DNA from: Sycobia sp. Sy_11
Taxonomy: Eukaryota; Arthropoda; Insecta; Hymenoptera; Epichrysomallidae
Assembly (NCBI GenBank): GCA_018907035.1
Contig: JACCIC010000022.1
Location: 4,230,001-4,294,000 of the forward strand
DNA length: 64,000 nt
Direction of reading: 5' to 3'
Part shown: one piece after another, positions 35,301-46,726 of the stretch
Layout of the letters: every line of letters starts with the position of its first letter
Position numbering within the stretch: the first letter of the stretch is position 1
Notes under the pieces: model-generated
Told to the model about the DNA's origin: nothing
The model's input: the letters and a program-made list of their open reading frames with translations, nothing else
Database searches by the model: none
Position numbers and translations under genes: made by a program

Positions 35301-36370
35301 TCTGATTTACTTGGTGCAGTGTTATCAATTACCGATTTAGGAGAGTCAATAATAGAATTAAATGAATCTTCAAAACTTGAATTGGAAAATCCTGAAGTAG
35401 TATCTGATTTTTTCGGTAATTGTGGCAATGGTGGGCTAAAATTGTCGTCGAACCTGGCTCTTGAACTTTTTGGTGAACTATTTTCACGTACTTTTCGCGT
35501 AGGAGAAGGCGATCCTTCTTCGCGTTCAAGAAAATCGTATTGAAAATGTCCATCTCCATGAGGTGGTCTTGGTGGCGGTTTAATACCACTTCTTGTACTA
35601 TGCTTTTTGGGTGGCAGTGGAGGAGGATTAATTAAAATACTTCCTGCACCTCTTGGTGGAGGTTCAGGAACGTTTTCCATTTCTGCACTTGAGCTGGATA
35701 ATCTGGAATTTGCACCGGAAGAACAAGATCTTAATGGAGATGCTGGTGATTCACTGGTTGATGAAAAATCTACAGGAAATGATCTATCTATTGAATGCGA
35801 TTTATTTCCAGAATGTTCAGCAATATATTCAGCTCTCCGTGAAGAATGTGCATATTTTTTAGGGCTTGTCAATTTGACTAACGATTGCATGCTTTCAGAT
35901 GAATCTTTATCAAATTTGTTTGAAGTAATTGAATTGGACATTGCATAACTATACGAATTTTTTGGCGTAGAAGTCTCCTCGGGTGGTAATGAAACAGATA
36001 ATGATTGATGTTGAATAGACTTTTTATTCGATTCTTTATGATGCCTTCTCGGTGAAGCCATTTTTTCTGATGTAGAAATATTTTTTTCCTTAAATCTATC
36101 AAAATCTGCAAATTCGCTATCATCAAATTGACTAGATTCTTTATCTGCACTCTTTAACTCTGCTTTGGATGTAGTAGTAAAATCTGTAGGAAAAGTATCT
36201 TCAGAATTAATAGTGGCTAACTCTTTTAAAACCTTTTTAGGAGGATTTTTTAAATTTTGAAAGAAATCCTTTTTATCTATATAAGGTTTTTTGGACCCTG
36301 TGCCAAGAGGATCTAACTCCGAAAATAGATCAATTTGCTTATAGTGATCTTCTGACAATGATGACGAAGG
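32354..36370 (-). CDS. Dab: Dab exon 7, very long C-terminal exon
   Basis: A single 4017-bp exon encodes residues 341-1678. In order it has: LDPLGTG and [20 protein letters not shown] (about 361-391); a Ser-rich region; a proline-rich SH3-type stretch (about 575-611); an acidic, Ser/Thr-rich low-complexity middle; a highly charged Arg/Glu/Tyr/Trp-rich block (about 1175-1460, with repeated RRYWS-, RWYRREYE- and YEEE-like words); and a C-terminus [10 protein letters not shown]. The long uninterrupted frame against dense stops elsewhere is itself evidence of coding. The charged block has no family I can name. Confidence 0.93.
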   Translation of the reverse strand, partial: PSSSLSEDHYKQIDLFSELDPLGTGSKKPYIDKKDFFQNLKNPPKKVLKELATINSEDTFPTDFTTTSKAELKSADKESSQFDDSEFADFDRFKEKNISTSEKMASPRRHHKESNKKSIQHQSLSVSLPPEETSTPKNSYSYAMSNSITSNKFDKDSSESMQSLVKLTSPKKYAHSSRRAEYIAEHSGNKSHSIDRSFPVDFSSTSESPASPLRSCSSGANSRLSSSSAEMENVPEPPPRGAGSILINPPPLPPKKHSTRSGIKPPPRPPHGDGHFQYDFLEREEGSPSPTRKVRENSSPKSSRARFDDNFSPPLPQLPKKSDTTSGFSNSSFEDSFNSIIDSPKSVIDNTAPSKSEIKLANLTKGITLSQLTSTFLTDLAETLGMSVAEVTSLTLKQLTECIESLAKNENKIEDKTTISETNTRTSKNDDSSSIAQSTKSKNVETSFTANEPLFKATFDQEQKVENASNYDKYAVFRELLEMEQVNSDLKTQKSSEDEEPITSEKQEEIGELEEDAQSDEIDETIAALANLTVKLPPVKENPSKEVSTYYEMKTNEEIVEPTKENVIGTPEESESNETYYNKDSFNDNEPVITQTIIQNDKTQKTDNDEIPEEKRIYEDCNDSFENFVITAEEVNELSKIVDKKSDIKPSISTSSDKYAALREIIDESESTYIKTDNFSTTPDKEPIKSSVEVDLQGLFSDTFSQVATPVNLTVKKDEDAKTAVMDIFEEIKMLNSDIHLQFNAFTNKKQEKENPKDDENWAKFESSIFQSDKSSGEGQGSIGGSSPWSPDGKEFNREPPAKRNSHRHSGESDNEWKDDEESEESNGRIKGEGLCCVRHPRYDVPRFDERFYDGTMEGNKDKTFRDKMCRKSRGAPWVVNAHRMRDPVTWDDDVRWEEERLRQLHRKIPYKDEEECTNYRKYRSKQRVWNGEREGFWGPDHPYYEEECKRRMALWTDEERENRERFGSQESMGYEEDDRWYRREYERKRYEDDNMFWRGRGPEEEYPPREVYKKYDPHYFREGRDRHYDYPPTWEEEYGSKHPGDSPRYLSRKKHWPKRPNSANDGREMMYVDVRPKCAVSRSECSDNDSDPYHRPYRSRSRESYWGSDQEFENWGDRRYWSEGPDSKNESLHRKRINRHRTRPQPKPQNSPFEDDFTESIERNDRSADSVNTESRIRPEIENTQPISPRSPRETKDQVRNEKAYKASSFFDDELTPTASASSDTSDRQRLGSDLKVTPEELPCDTKDPPVDSFTTEHSVRDSFFNGDPRFDDDAFTFRSELEDQMPEHTTTMPMKNQRQLKYTNSRGKNDQYIKKSESINIFSRDNDPFDDDEFFN

Positions 36371-38372
36371 CTAGAAAAAAATAAAATATCTTGAAATAAT
36401 TCGTTCCATATCTACACATATTATAACATTGTTTATTAGAATTTATATGTTTCACTTACAATTTCTCTATCATCATCGCTTGAAGAGTTTTTTCTTGTTA
36501 AGTTAGATAACTCTCCTTCGTTAAATAAATCTTCTGTTTCTTTATCAAACCAATGTGCCGTATCAGTAGGTGGAGGAGTCTTGTTATTAACTATATTGGC
36601 AGGACTAGATGTGCCAGACCCTGATGATTGTTGAAGTGTTTGTTGCCTTTCTAAATGATTTCGCTTGGACGATGAAGGTGGAGGAGGTAAGATTGGTTTA
36701 ATCTGTTCTTTTATCTACACAATTTTTTGATTTAGTATAAAATTATAAATACAAAAAAATAAATATTTACCTTCATATTTGCAAATGAATCTCCAAAAGG
36801 ATCTGATTCGAAAGTATTATCTATAGGTCTCGGATTATCTGGTGTTATTTTATCCATTTGATGAATCCCTTGTTGTAGCGAGTTTAATTCAAACTGTAGA
36901 TCTAATAAGTCCGCTACCACTCCACTCTGCATTTCATGCTTTCTAGATCTTTCGCTATCGGGACCAGCCCTGTGAAGTGATGTTTCATTAACTGCAGCAC
37001 CCTTACAAATAAGAAACCAATTTTAATACAAACAATTTTTTACTTTACTCATAATTAGAAAGATGAAATAATAAATTGTTCAATTTTTTCAATACTTTAG
37101 TGTCTGGCGATCGTTCCACAGAGTATGTTGTACACTTCATAACATTGTGTTCAATATGCTGCTTTGCTAATTCGATCTCTTTCTTCTTCAATTCAAAGAC
37201 AACTTGAAAAAGGTCGCGCATAGCAATAACGACCTTAAAAATAAAAATTTATGTAATTAATAATAGTAACTAATTTTTTTATTCTTCTATAATAATAAAA
37301 TAATAATGTAAAAAATCATAAACTTTACCTGACTTGCTGCTTTATCAGTCTTAATTCCAAAAAATCTATGTCCGGTATCGGGCGAACCAAAAATATACCC
37401 AAAAGCTCGAGAATCGCTCATATCTTGTGCTATGAACGATATTTTATGGACAGGATGGTGATATAAACAATCCTAAAATTTCCAATAAGAAAAATATTAT
37501 ATGATCTCTATTAATGTGTAGAAGCCTAAACTAAAGTTTCCAACTTACTCCAGTTTTTTCGTCTCTCAGACGAAGCCCATCGATACTGATTTGCACAGTT
37601 ATTCGTTGCTTGTGCTCTCCCGCGGCCCGTATAGCCATTTTTAAATCGGCAAGCGCGGCTTGACACATACGATCGCCGCGAGCCTCTGATACCTCCAAGA
37701 TACCGATGAGCTTCGCCTTGAAGGACACGCCCTCTCCCAAAAATCGGGTTGGTTCGTTTTTTACTAGAATCAAAATTGCCAGTATTATAATTAGATAATG
37801 AATTATTTTGAAGGAGTTTTTTTGTAAATATGAAATATATATTTCGCATTTAAGAAATCGAATTTTCATTTACCAATGTATACAACATTGGATCTTATTA
37901 GGTTATTCATTTAACTGAAATTTTATAAATACTTTGAGATTCAAGCATCAATAAATCTGAGCTTTAAGGCGAATCTATCAATCCATGTACTTTGTCCTTC
38001 AATCCTTATCCAATAAAGTTTAACAGACATTTATGCATTGGAAATTCGTGGGGCACGGCAAATGATTTTCTGGACGGTTAGTTGATTGAAATGGACAAGT
38101 CTTTGTGCAGTTGAATCTCGTGCGCAAGAGAATCTGAATTATTAATGGACTTGTGCTACTATCGAATGGCAGCCGGTATCACTTGAACTTACTTTGCGGC
38201 GAAATCTTGTTACCGGCTTGTGAGCACAGAACAGCCTTATCGTTTTCTATCACCCGTTGAGAAGGGAAATACATATATTCGCCGGCAAGTTATTGTCAGT
38301 TAGCGACGTCGTTGCACTCCGCATGGGATCGCACGCAGCCCAGTTTTTGTGACCCTTCCTCTTCTCACTTCT

Positions 38373-38460
<88 letters not shown>

Positions 38461-41400
38461 ATTCTCACTTGCTTTCTCTCTTTATCTCCTCTCTGTTGGC
38501 AAATGCAATCACGCAAAGGGCGGGGATCAAATTGAGTTTTGCCTCGCAGGGGGGCTGCAACGATATAACAGCGATAGGCGCACAAATGAATTAAGTCGTC
38601 GACAAGCTAGATCGATTTACGTCTGCTCGAAAGAACGCAAATGGCTCTCCGGGTTTTCTATAGCTTTGAATTTTTTGTTTCGCTTTAAGCTTTCTAGCTT
38701 CTATCAGATTATAACTAATCACATATTGGAAAAACTTTATTGACAAATCATGCTCTATACTGTCTTGTACATTGAAAATATGGAATATATTTATATTAGT
38801 GTTTTCATCGAGTATCCTAAAAGTAAACTAACATTTTTCAACAACAATACACTTTATTAATAAATTAATGAACAACTTTGCCAATTGGCAATGTCTTTAT
38901 ATCATTTAAAATTTTATTTATTTATTATTGGAAAGAAAACGTATTATTCTCTAAATACCAAAATATTCGCATTCAGTGCTTTATATCGATGAAATGGATT
39001 ATTTATTTAGTGATTATTTGAAGTCTCCAAAAAGTAAATAAATATTTTTTTAAGAACTATATAGATTTTAATTAATTCTTTATAAATGAATTTTTGAATC
39101 TGTAATTTTTTCAATAGAAAATTGTTTTATATTGTTCGTAAATCTAAAAGTATAACTTAATCATAGCTAGTAAGATATTTAATCAATTAAAATCGAATAT
39201 TACACAGATTGTTGAAATTAACATCGGTTTTTAATTTAAATATCTATTATGCATCAATCTAGAAATAATTAATAATTTATAATATTATAAGTACTTAATT
39301 TGGAATATGAATGTATCTATTAGTAGTATGTATTATATGTTTCCGTCATAGCTTGAAAGAATGAATAAAATAATTGCCGGAAAGCTTTATTTTAAAGTAG
39401 ACTCGTCTTTATCGCAAGAGGTTGGCTGAAGGGAATTCGACGAAGAAAATAATGCGGAAACTAAGAAATATAGACGAAAAAATCGATAATTTTTTTTGCC
39501 TCAATGCTTTAAAGATCAAACGGTTTCGTACTTTATTCATGATTTGTATGAAAGGACAAATGAAGTACTTCATTAAAAACGATTGGGTGAGTATATTTTC
39601 TCAAATATCAATCAAAATGTTCGCGGATCATTGATCGTTTAGTCAAGACTAGACTTGTGCTTAATCTTATATAAGACACGTCTAATTCACATCATTAGGA
39701 TATGGATAACTGATTTATTAAAGGTTTAGAAATAAGTTTTCTCACTGAGATAAATCTATAGTCTTTTACTTTATAATTATGCGAAACAAACGTAATATCT
39801 AAAACTGCATATACATATGCATTTAGTGGTAGATATTATTTTTTGCTAAATTTGTTTTTTGTGAAATTTGATACAAATAATAATTTTTTAATTGTATTTC
39901 TATTATAATTATGTATTTAAATTGAGAAAAAAAATTATTTTATGTCTTATATTCTATTCTCCTATTTTCTCGAAAGTAGTATATTCAAGTCTTGTTCGAT
40001 TTTTCATAAAATTAATAATTAAAGTTTATTTATGTTTCAAACATTGAAATTTAGAATCTTTTTGAAAAAAAATTGAATCATCTTAAAAATTCAACATTTG
40101 CCTAAGTTTAAAACTTTTATTTATTATCAAGCACTGAAGATTTCAAGTGTTAAAAAATACTGAAAAACTTCAACAATTGCAGTTATATTTAGATATTTAA
40201 TCATATTAAATCATTTAAAAAATTGTATTCGATATTTTGAATTCATTGTTAAAAATAAAAATAAATTCCAGAAGGGATATATAATATATATAAAGGGATA
40301 GATTTTATAAATGAATACAATATTTATAAATTAAATAATCATGCACGTATATTTTGGTATGAAAAAAATTTAAAGTCGACAAAAATGACAAATCATTTTA
40401 TCTTCTAAAAATCTTATAACCATTTATTATCAGATATTAAAAAATAATGCATTTAGATATTAACATATATGCAGAATATTTATAAGTAATTATAAAGTTG
40501 TATTTAAACAAACATTAATATCAAATAAATTATTTATGTATAGAACATAAAACAACTTACAATTGTAATTAAAAAGACTAATAATAAGTGCTCAGTATCA
40601 AATGAATTTTTTAAATAAAATGAGCATTATGTTATATCATATTTTACTGTTATTTTTACTGTTATTAATGATATGGAACTCATTTTCAACTTCATTTTTT
40701 GCCTAAAATTTAAGAATTATTGATATAGTATTTTTTTAATATTAAGAAATAAAACAATAATATCGATATCGCTCTTTCTTGGATTCGTGAAAGATATATA
40801 TCGAAACCCAATAGTCTTAACAATCAATATATATATGTTCAAACAGATCAATAAGCCTGAAATATATATCGGGCCCATCATAAGTGCTTATAATTCGATA
40901 TATTACTCCAGGCCTAATTAAAATGGAATGGAGCTTGCAGTTTGACAAGAAGTCAATGTGCCGTCAAGTCTATATATAGAATTGTAAATTCATTTCGTTA
41001 ATGCAACGCTCGAGAAACTTCCAATTCTATCAAATTAAAGAAAGGTTCGAACAATAAACATAGACGTGCATTTCACCGATCAAATATCAATCCAGAGAAC
41101 AATAATAACCCAAGAATAACAACTTTGTCTATAGGCGAAGTCACTTGACTATAAGCTTATAACTCTCTCTCTCTCTCTCTCTCTCTCTTTCTGAAAACTT
41201 TTTTTTTCTGCGACCGCTACTGTATGATCCGAGAGAACAGAGGTCCGCGGCTATTGCACGCGCATATTCTGACCGTAGAAGCGATATTGTGCCCCGGCGC
41301 TCGAGTGGAGAACGCCAACTGTCGACGCACTTCATGATCCGCAGGGCAAGTGACCTATCCTCCCCCGCCACCATCCCTCCCTATCGCCCCTGTTCACCAC

Positions 41401-41533
41401 CCCGCGGAGCTGCCGCGCCGTATAACCGCGCGCACATACGATTCTTTACAATTTTTCAGCGTTACTCTAGGGTTCTTCAAGAGTTTCGCTCCGTGCCAGA
41501 TGCGCGCGCCCGCTCGGCATCGACCTTGCGGAG

Positions 41534-41631
<98 letters not shown>

Positions 41632-41739
41632 GAGGCAAGCATTAGGGCATATAACAGTGTGCCCTTAGGTATACGTAATTGAAGGTCTAGTATCGTTCTA
41701 GAAAAGAACAATTGTACACATGCATGCACACACGTTCAT

Positions 41740-41792
<53 letters not shown>

Positions 41793-43743
41793 TTGTTATC
41801 TTAATCTTTGCTCAATTGTGATTGAGTTTATTGCAAGTAAGGTGCCATTGGAAATAAAGGGTTTATATATATAATCTTTGAAATGGAAAAGAAAGCTTCA
41901 ACTAATATATTATCATATATTCATTCATTACTTAAGGTGCTTATAATATTGAAGATTAAAATTAATGAAAGAATAAAATGAGTTAGAAAATAATTTAATC
42001 GTTTTCAGTTAGCTGAAATATTATTAATCAAAAATATAAATATTATTAATCAAAAACTGTTTCTTTGACTATATAAAGAACTAATAATTTATTATAAATA
42101 AATTGATGGTATAACATAATAGTCGTTTTGGTAAGTGAGCTTATTTATGTATATTATTAAAGATGATCAAAATGTGTCAACGATACGTTGTTGTATCTAT
42201 TACTTCGACCCACATGTCTCTCCAGATTAAGAAGCATATTTAAAATTTCACATCGAAAAAAAAGATATTTCATATTTTTGCACAATTCATCAATTTAAAA
42301 CGAAAACTAACACATTCGCATGTAGATGAAAAAGTGTAAAAATTGAGTACTATGGTGAAGCATTCAAAACAGACAGATATAACTTATTTATATAGGAATC
42401 AAAAGTTTTTATTTAATCTAATCTATGAGAGAAATACTTCAAAATCTCAGTGGATATTTTTGCTACTTTTGGTTGTGAAACTCGCGAAATGTGCTACTTT
42501 TCCTTGAACGGTTCAGGAAATGTATTCATTTCACTGTAAAAATCACAAAATATGCTACAATTCATCGTGGGAATTCAGTTATTTTGATATTTTTTGTCGA
42601 CAGTTGTTGTTGTGAACATCGATACCATGGTCTAATTGTGCAAAAACAAATTTTTTTTTTATCTTCATGTGGCCAACAAGTATTGCGAAAAATAAAAGGA
42701 CGTGTATTTTATTTAAATTTCTAAGTATATTGAAGGCAATCGATCGCCCATAGTCTCGATTCATATTTTTTGTTCATTAAGGTATATCCGTACAAGACTA
42801 TACAGGGTTTTATCGCACGCGGTCACGCAAACTCCTTTTTTTATTAATCGACTACCTTCCAGAGTATGAAATACAAGCAATAATAAAGAATTTGCCCCGT
42901 TTTCTAAAGTAAACGAATATGTCATGTATTATAACGATATTTTCACGCGCAATCTTATTTGCAATGCCGAAGGGCATTCAGGAACATTATAAATACGTCA
43001 ACTTTCAGTAAGTCGATCAGTATATAGAGAACAAATGAAAAAAGTGTCCAACGAAAAATTTTTGAACTACTCGCGATCTTACATCATTGCTGTACCGTCT
43101 TATATATATATATATATATACGCGAATAGTACAATCGCTGACGCGACGGCGATGCCCGAGTCAAACGACAGCGTGGCGCCCTCTGTGAGCCTAGACGGGC
43201 GTGAATCAACCCCTAACACGAGGGTAAAGCAGTTCAAACATGGCATGCACGAGGGATCGGCGTATAGAATCAGCTGAAAACAATAATGGTGAGCGAGTAC
43301 GTGCACACACGCATACACACAGGCGCGCGCACATACATGCACAACATATCACATAATACGTTGTACCCCTCCCCTGATCGAATCATACTGATTCACGCTA
43401 GGTGCATACATATAGCTACATATCTAAACTAAATTTCCTCTCTCGTCTTCGATCAAAGTTGCATGTCTTAATATGTATATATAGGTGTGCATAAAATTTG
43501 CTTGCAATCGAACACGAGACACATATCTATACGCGCACCGTTAGACCGCGGCCGGACCTGCGCACAGCGTAATGAATTATTTTTCGCACATTTTGCATAC
43601 AACCAATGCGATTGGGGATGTTTTTTCTTTCGTCCCGTGCACACGCCATCAGCGGCCCATATACGCAATAATCGAACTCTGATGCAGCCAATATAACGCA
43701 CACACTTCCACTGTTGTATATGAATATGCACATATAGGTATGC

Positions 43744-43789
<46 letters not shown>

Positions 43790-43866
43790 TTGCTCGCCTT
43801 GATATTACGAACGTGTATATAATACTTACACTTGCATGGGCTATTTTTCTTGCGTAGCGTCTGCAT
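32354..43866 (-). CDS. Dab: Disabled (Dab), PTB-domain adaptor protein
   Basis: Coding exons on the minus strand: 43866-43830, 37763-37549, 37472-37329, 37233-37096, 37001-36771, 36714-36460 and 36370-32354 (stop TGA at 32356-32354). All junctions are GT-AG and in phase, giving about 1678 aa. Residues about 15-150 form the PTB domain, with [40 protein letters not shown] and [22 protein letters not shown] domains of this family bind NPxY motifs of receptors and phosphoinositides at the membrane. DPF motifs at residues 245-247 and 1669-1671 fit AP-2/clathrin-adaptor binding, and a proline-rich stretch (about 575-611, PPPLPPKK) fits SH3 binding. In flies Dab acts in Abl and sevenless signalling and in endocytosis. 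The first exon is the least certain part. Confidence 0.93.
37096..37763 (-). CDS. Dab: Dab PTB-domain exons 2-4
   Basis: Exons 37763-37549, 37472-37329 and 37233-37096 encode essentially the whole phosphotyrosine-binding domain plus the helix that follows ([20 protein letters not shown]). Exons 3 and 4 are phase 0-0, and introns are short (76 and 95 bp). The sequence is strongly typical of insect Disabled, closer to fly Dab than to Numb or ARH, judging from [20 protein letters not shown] and [19 protein letters not shown]. Confidence 0.95.
38379..38456. repeat. (CT)n microsatellite in Dab intron 1
   Basis: A 78-bp polypyrimidine tract on the plus strand, so the Dab transcript would carry a GA tract. 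Confidence 0.97.
38460..41160. other. Dab intron 1, AT-rich interior
   Basis: After a brief mixed segment (to about 38700) this is AT-rich intronic DNA without recognised genes. The 70-codon open frame at 39422-39634 has no family signature. Confidence 0.5.
41163..41188. repeat. (CT)n microsatellite
   Basis: Short uninterrupted CT tract in Dab intron 1. Confidence 0.93.
41190..41535. other. GC-rich island in Dab intron 1
   Basis: CpG-rich block between two CT microsatellites. It could be an intronic enhancer or alternative promoter of Dab. No protein domain is seen in the open frames. Confidence 0.4.
41536..41629. repeat. (CT)n(AT)n compound microsatellite
   Basis: CT tract 41536-41582 passes directly into AT tract 41582-41629. 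Confidence 0.97.
41743..41790. repeat. (CT)n microsatellite
   Basis: Uninterrupted CT tract, about 110 bp right of the compound microsatellite. Confidence 0.97.
41791..43099. other. Dab intron 1, AT-rich part
   Basis: AT-rich; nothing recognised. The 77-codon open frame at 42491-42724 has no known family signature. Confidence 0.5.
43100..43120. repeat. Short (TA)n microsatellite
   Basis: TA tract at the left edge of the GC-rich Dab 5' region. Confidence 0.9.
43752..43786. repeat. (GA)n microsatellite just inside Dab intron 1
   Basis: GA tract about 45 bp downstream (in Dab sense) of the exon 1 donor. Confidence 0.95.
43830..43866 (-). CDS. Dab: Dab coding exon 1 (predicted)
   Basis: The ATG at 43866-43864 starts [12 protein letters not shown]. 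The preceding in-frame triplet series reaches a TAG 10 codons upstream of the ATG, with no earlier ATG. The donor is AAGT|GTAAGT, leaving one base of a codon. That matches the exon 2 acceptor (TTCTAG|TA), whose frame needs exactly one upstream base. The exon sits in a CpG-rich, promoter-like block. The intervening intron is 6066 bp. An alternative upstream exon cannot be excluded. Confidence 0.6.
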
Positions 43867-44249
43867 GAGGAACTCCACTTGTCCGGCTCCGACGGGAACT
43901 CGGTCGAGACGCTAAAATATCGCGCCGCACACCACGCCCGTCGAGCGCGGAGAGCTCGGCGCTGCCACTGGTGTGCGCGCGCGGCGATGCGTGTCCCCCG
44001 ATTCTTCTACTGCTCTTTTGCTTTTCTTTCCTTCTGTTTCCCTCTTTTTTTTTAATTCTTATTATTATTATTATTTTTTATTATTATTTATTTTAACTTG
44101 GCGTCCTCCTAAAGTGGCCGTCGTCGCATGACGATCGAAACGCGCTGATGCACCCTCGCCACGACGACCCCGATGCGAGAGACGTATAGAATTCGCGCTT
44201 ACCGTCCACGTCGTGTCCCCTCTCCGCTCGCACCCCTTCTCACCCTCTC

Positions 44250-44299
<50 letters not shown>

Positions 44300-44400
44300 C
44301 TGCCTCTCTCTTGCCTTCTCACACTTTTCTCACCCCCGAGGCTCTCGGTTATATAGCTCTGACGTATTTTTCCCCGCTCCGTTATGTTATCTTCCGAGGT
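43867..44400 (-). promoter_or_regulatory. Candidate Dab promoter and 5' UTR region
   Basis: CpG-dense DNA lies upstream of the predicted Dab start codon. It includes a long CT tract (44244-44310; GAGA-type on the Dab strand). A TATATAA box on the minus strand at 44349-44355 is embedded in GC-rich sequence, and a start site about 30 bp downstream of it would fall near 44320. GAGA tracts near promoters are common targets of GAGA factor in insects. Function is inferred only from position and composition. Confidence 0.35.
44244..44310. repeat. (CT)n imperfect microsatellite
   Basis: CT tract with a few interruptions (TCC, TTC). Confidence 0.95.
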
Positions 44401-45400
44401 GTCTTTTCTCACCTCGCGCGCTTGCACCAAGGCATCTATGTACATATATCTACAGCAGAACTCCGTTATGTATATTTCTTCGTTTTATATATTTATATCT
44501 CTATCTAAATCGCCGGCGATGTATCCGCGTTTAAAATTGTTTGGCTGGTCCCTCACTCGCTTTTATTCCTTTCTTATTCTCTCTCTTTTCTGTTCTTTAT
44601 TGTTTATTTTTATGTTTGTCAAATTATATTTATATCACAACCGACAGCGCGAGCCTGCGCGTGTATATATTATATCAACCAGTAGCGCGTGCGTGCGCGC
44701 ACCCCGTGAGCCTTTACGCACCCGCGGAGAGCGCCGCGTGAATTCGCCCGATATCGTACGATGCACGGGAATGACAGCTGCTTCGCATATATATATATGA
44801 AGCTATGGGGCGAAAGGGGGCAGTGCGCGAGTCGGGCAACGTCGGTTTAGTGGCGCTCGTATATATTTTCGGCACGCGTGCACGCGTGTGTGTGTGTACG
44901 TATATTTTTATATACAACTGCGCCGGCTATTTCTCTCCTGCTCTCATATTGATCAATAATACAGCTCATGTGCACGACGCGCGCGCGCGCCTTACGTTCA
45001 GCCCTCTATGTTACACACATCCACACACAAACATACACCATCATCACCCGGGTGTACATTTAAAATAAGCCTGTATAATATAGTTGACGCGTAAAGGGGT
45101 CGTTGTGCATCTCTCCGTGTACCATATAAATACATATACATATACGTTCTGGATTTGTACATGCACATGCGCATGTGTGTACGAGAATCACGTGCGCTTC
45201 TACACGAACGATGATAATGTTTAAGCAAGATCATAGCGAGATACAAATATAACCGTCTCTAGATATATCTACTTCTATCATCAGCTTCTATCCTGCTTCT
45301 ATCTCTTCCCGACCTCTTATACCCATGGAAAGTTTCTCGCGCGAACTGGTGCGATTTTCAACCGTGCTCTGGACACGGAATATTATTATAGTAGGATATC
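44401..45400. other. GC-rich, microsatellite-flecked block upstream of Dab
   Basis: CpG-rich sequence with short TG, CG and TA runs, including a Z-DNA-prone CGACGCGCGCGCGCGCC stretch near 44975-44991. Open frames on both strands show no domain. It may be an upstream regulatory region. Confidence 0.4.
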
Positions 45401-46726
45401 TAATAATTCAAGCAGCAATGAAAGATTCCTAAAATATTTTAGAAATATTTTATTACAAGATGAAATATTATATAATTTCATAAATATTATGAAAATATAT
45501 GTATGTAATTAAATCTTTTTAACTTTTAATAAATATTTCAGTAAAATATATGATATACTTCAAATATTTGGTATTGTTTTATAAACATTTCGCAAAATTA
45601 TTGTCGGTTATTTCCTTCTGATCCAGTGTAATCGATTCCTTTAAAATAATTTTAAGGATCAATAATTCTGATATATATTTTAATTATTGTGTTATACCTA
45701 AATTATTTATTATTGTAAGTTTATATATTTATAAAAAAAAAAACTAAAAAAATAGTTTCAACTTCATAAGAATTAATTTTATCAACAGTTAATAATTTAT
45801 TTTTTATTAAAGTTTATTTAAACTCGCAAATAAAATAAAATTTCAAAAAATAAGGAATGAATATTCTTAATTTCTTCAAAAACGCAGAAGTAGAACAAAT
45901 AAGAAAAAAAGGACCATATCAAAGGAATATGGAAATGTAATATATCCTAAAAACATTACAGTATTCTTTTTCGAGGTAATCAGCTGAATTATACAGCACG
46001 CTCCACGTACTCTCAATATCAGCTTCAACCAGATCTCAACATCCACCTCTCCTTGTATTGTATTTTATTAGTATTCACTATTAGTTTAATCATATTGTTA
46101 TACCATATAATATTAATATATCTTATTTATATCGTTAAAAGTGTAAATATTATAAACTATAAATATGATCTGAATAAATTTATGAGAAATAAATTATTTA
46201 TGCCTATTAAAATTGTGTCGATGAAGTTATATTTATTTATCTATAATTTTATTAAATATAATTATATTAAATAAAATTTCTAATAAAAACGTAAACCTAA
46301 AAATATGTAAATTAATTATATTTTTTAGAGAAATGATATTTTGTTTTTAAAATAATTTAAAATTGTAAGTACTCTTCAAAAATTTGAACGAATGTTACAT
46401 GTATACGTATTACCAGGTATTACCAGTATTACGCATACGCGTACGGCCTGGTACGGCGCAATGTGTATATGCGATCGTATATCGCCGATTCGCCGTAAGG
46501 GGCGAGCAAGAAAAAGAATGTATTATAATTATTCAGTGTATTTTACATTGTACTAACAAATGTTTTTACTGACTCTGAACTCTGATGAATGACCTAGCTT
46601 ATAGTATAGTCTAGACGAGTTACAAACAAGATTCACTATTTGGGTTAAAGCTTAAAATCAAAATTTAAAAGTGCTTATACAAAGTTTATTATTAACTTAA
46701 ATTAGTTGTTAAAGTACATAAAAACA
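45401..46726. other. Dab-Smn intergenic region
   Basis: Strongly AT-rich from 45.4 to 46.38 kb. A less AT-rich stretch at about 46400-46620, with TACCAGGTATTACCAGTATT-type repeats and a CpG-rich core (46430-46510), lies 220-330 bp upstream of the Smn start and may hold its promoter. Confidence 0.5.
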
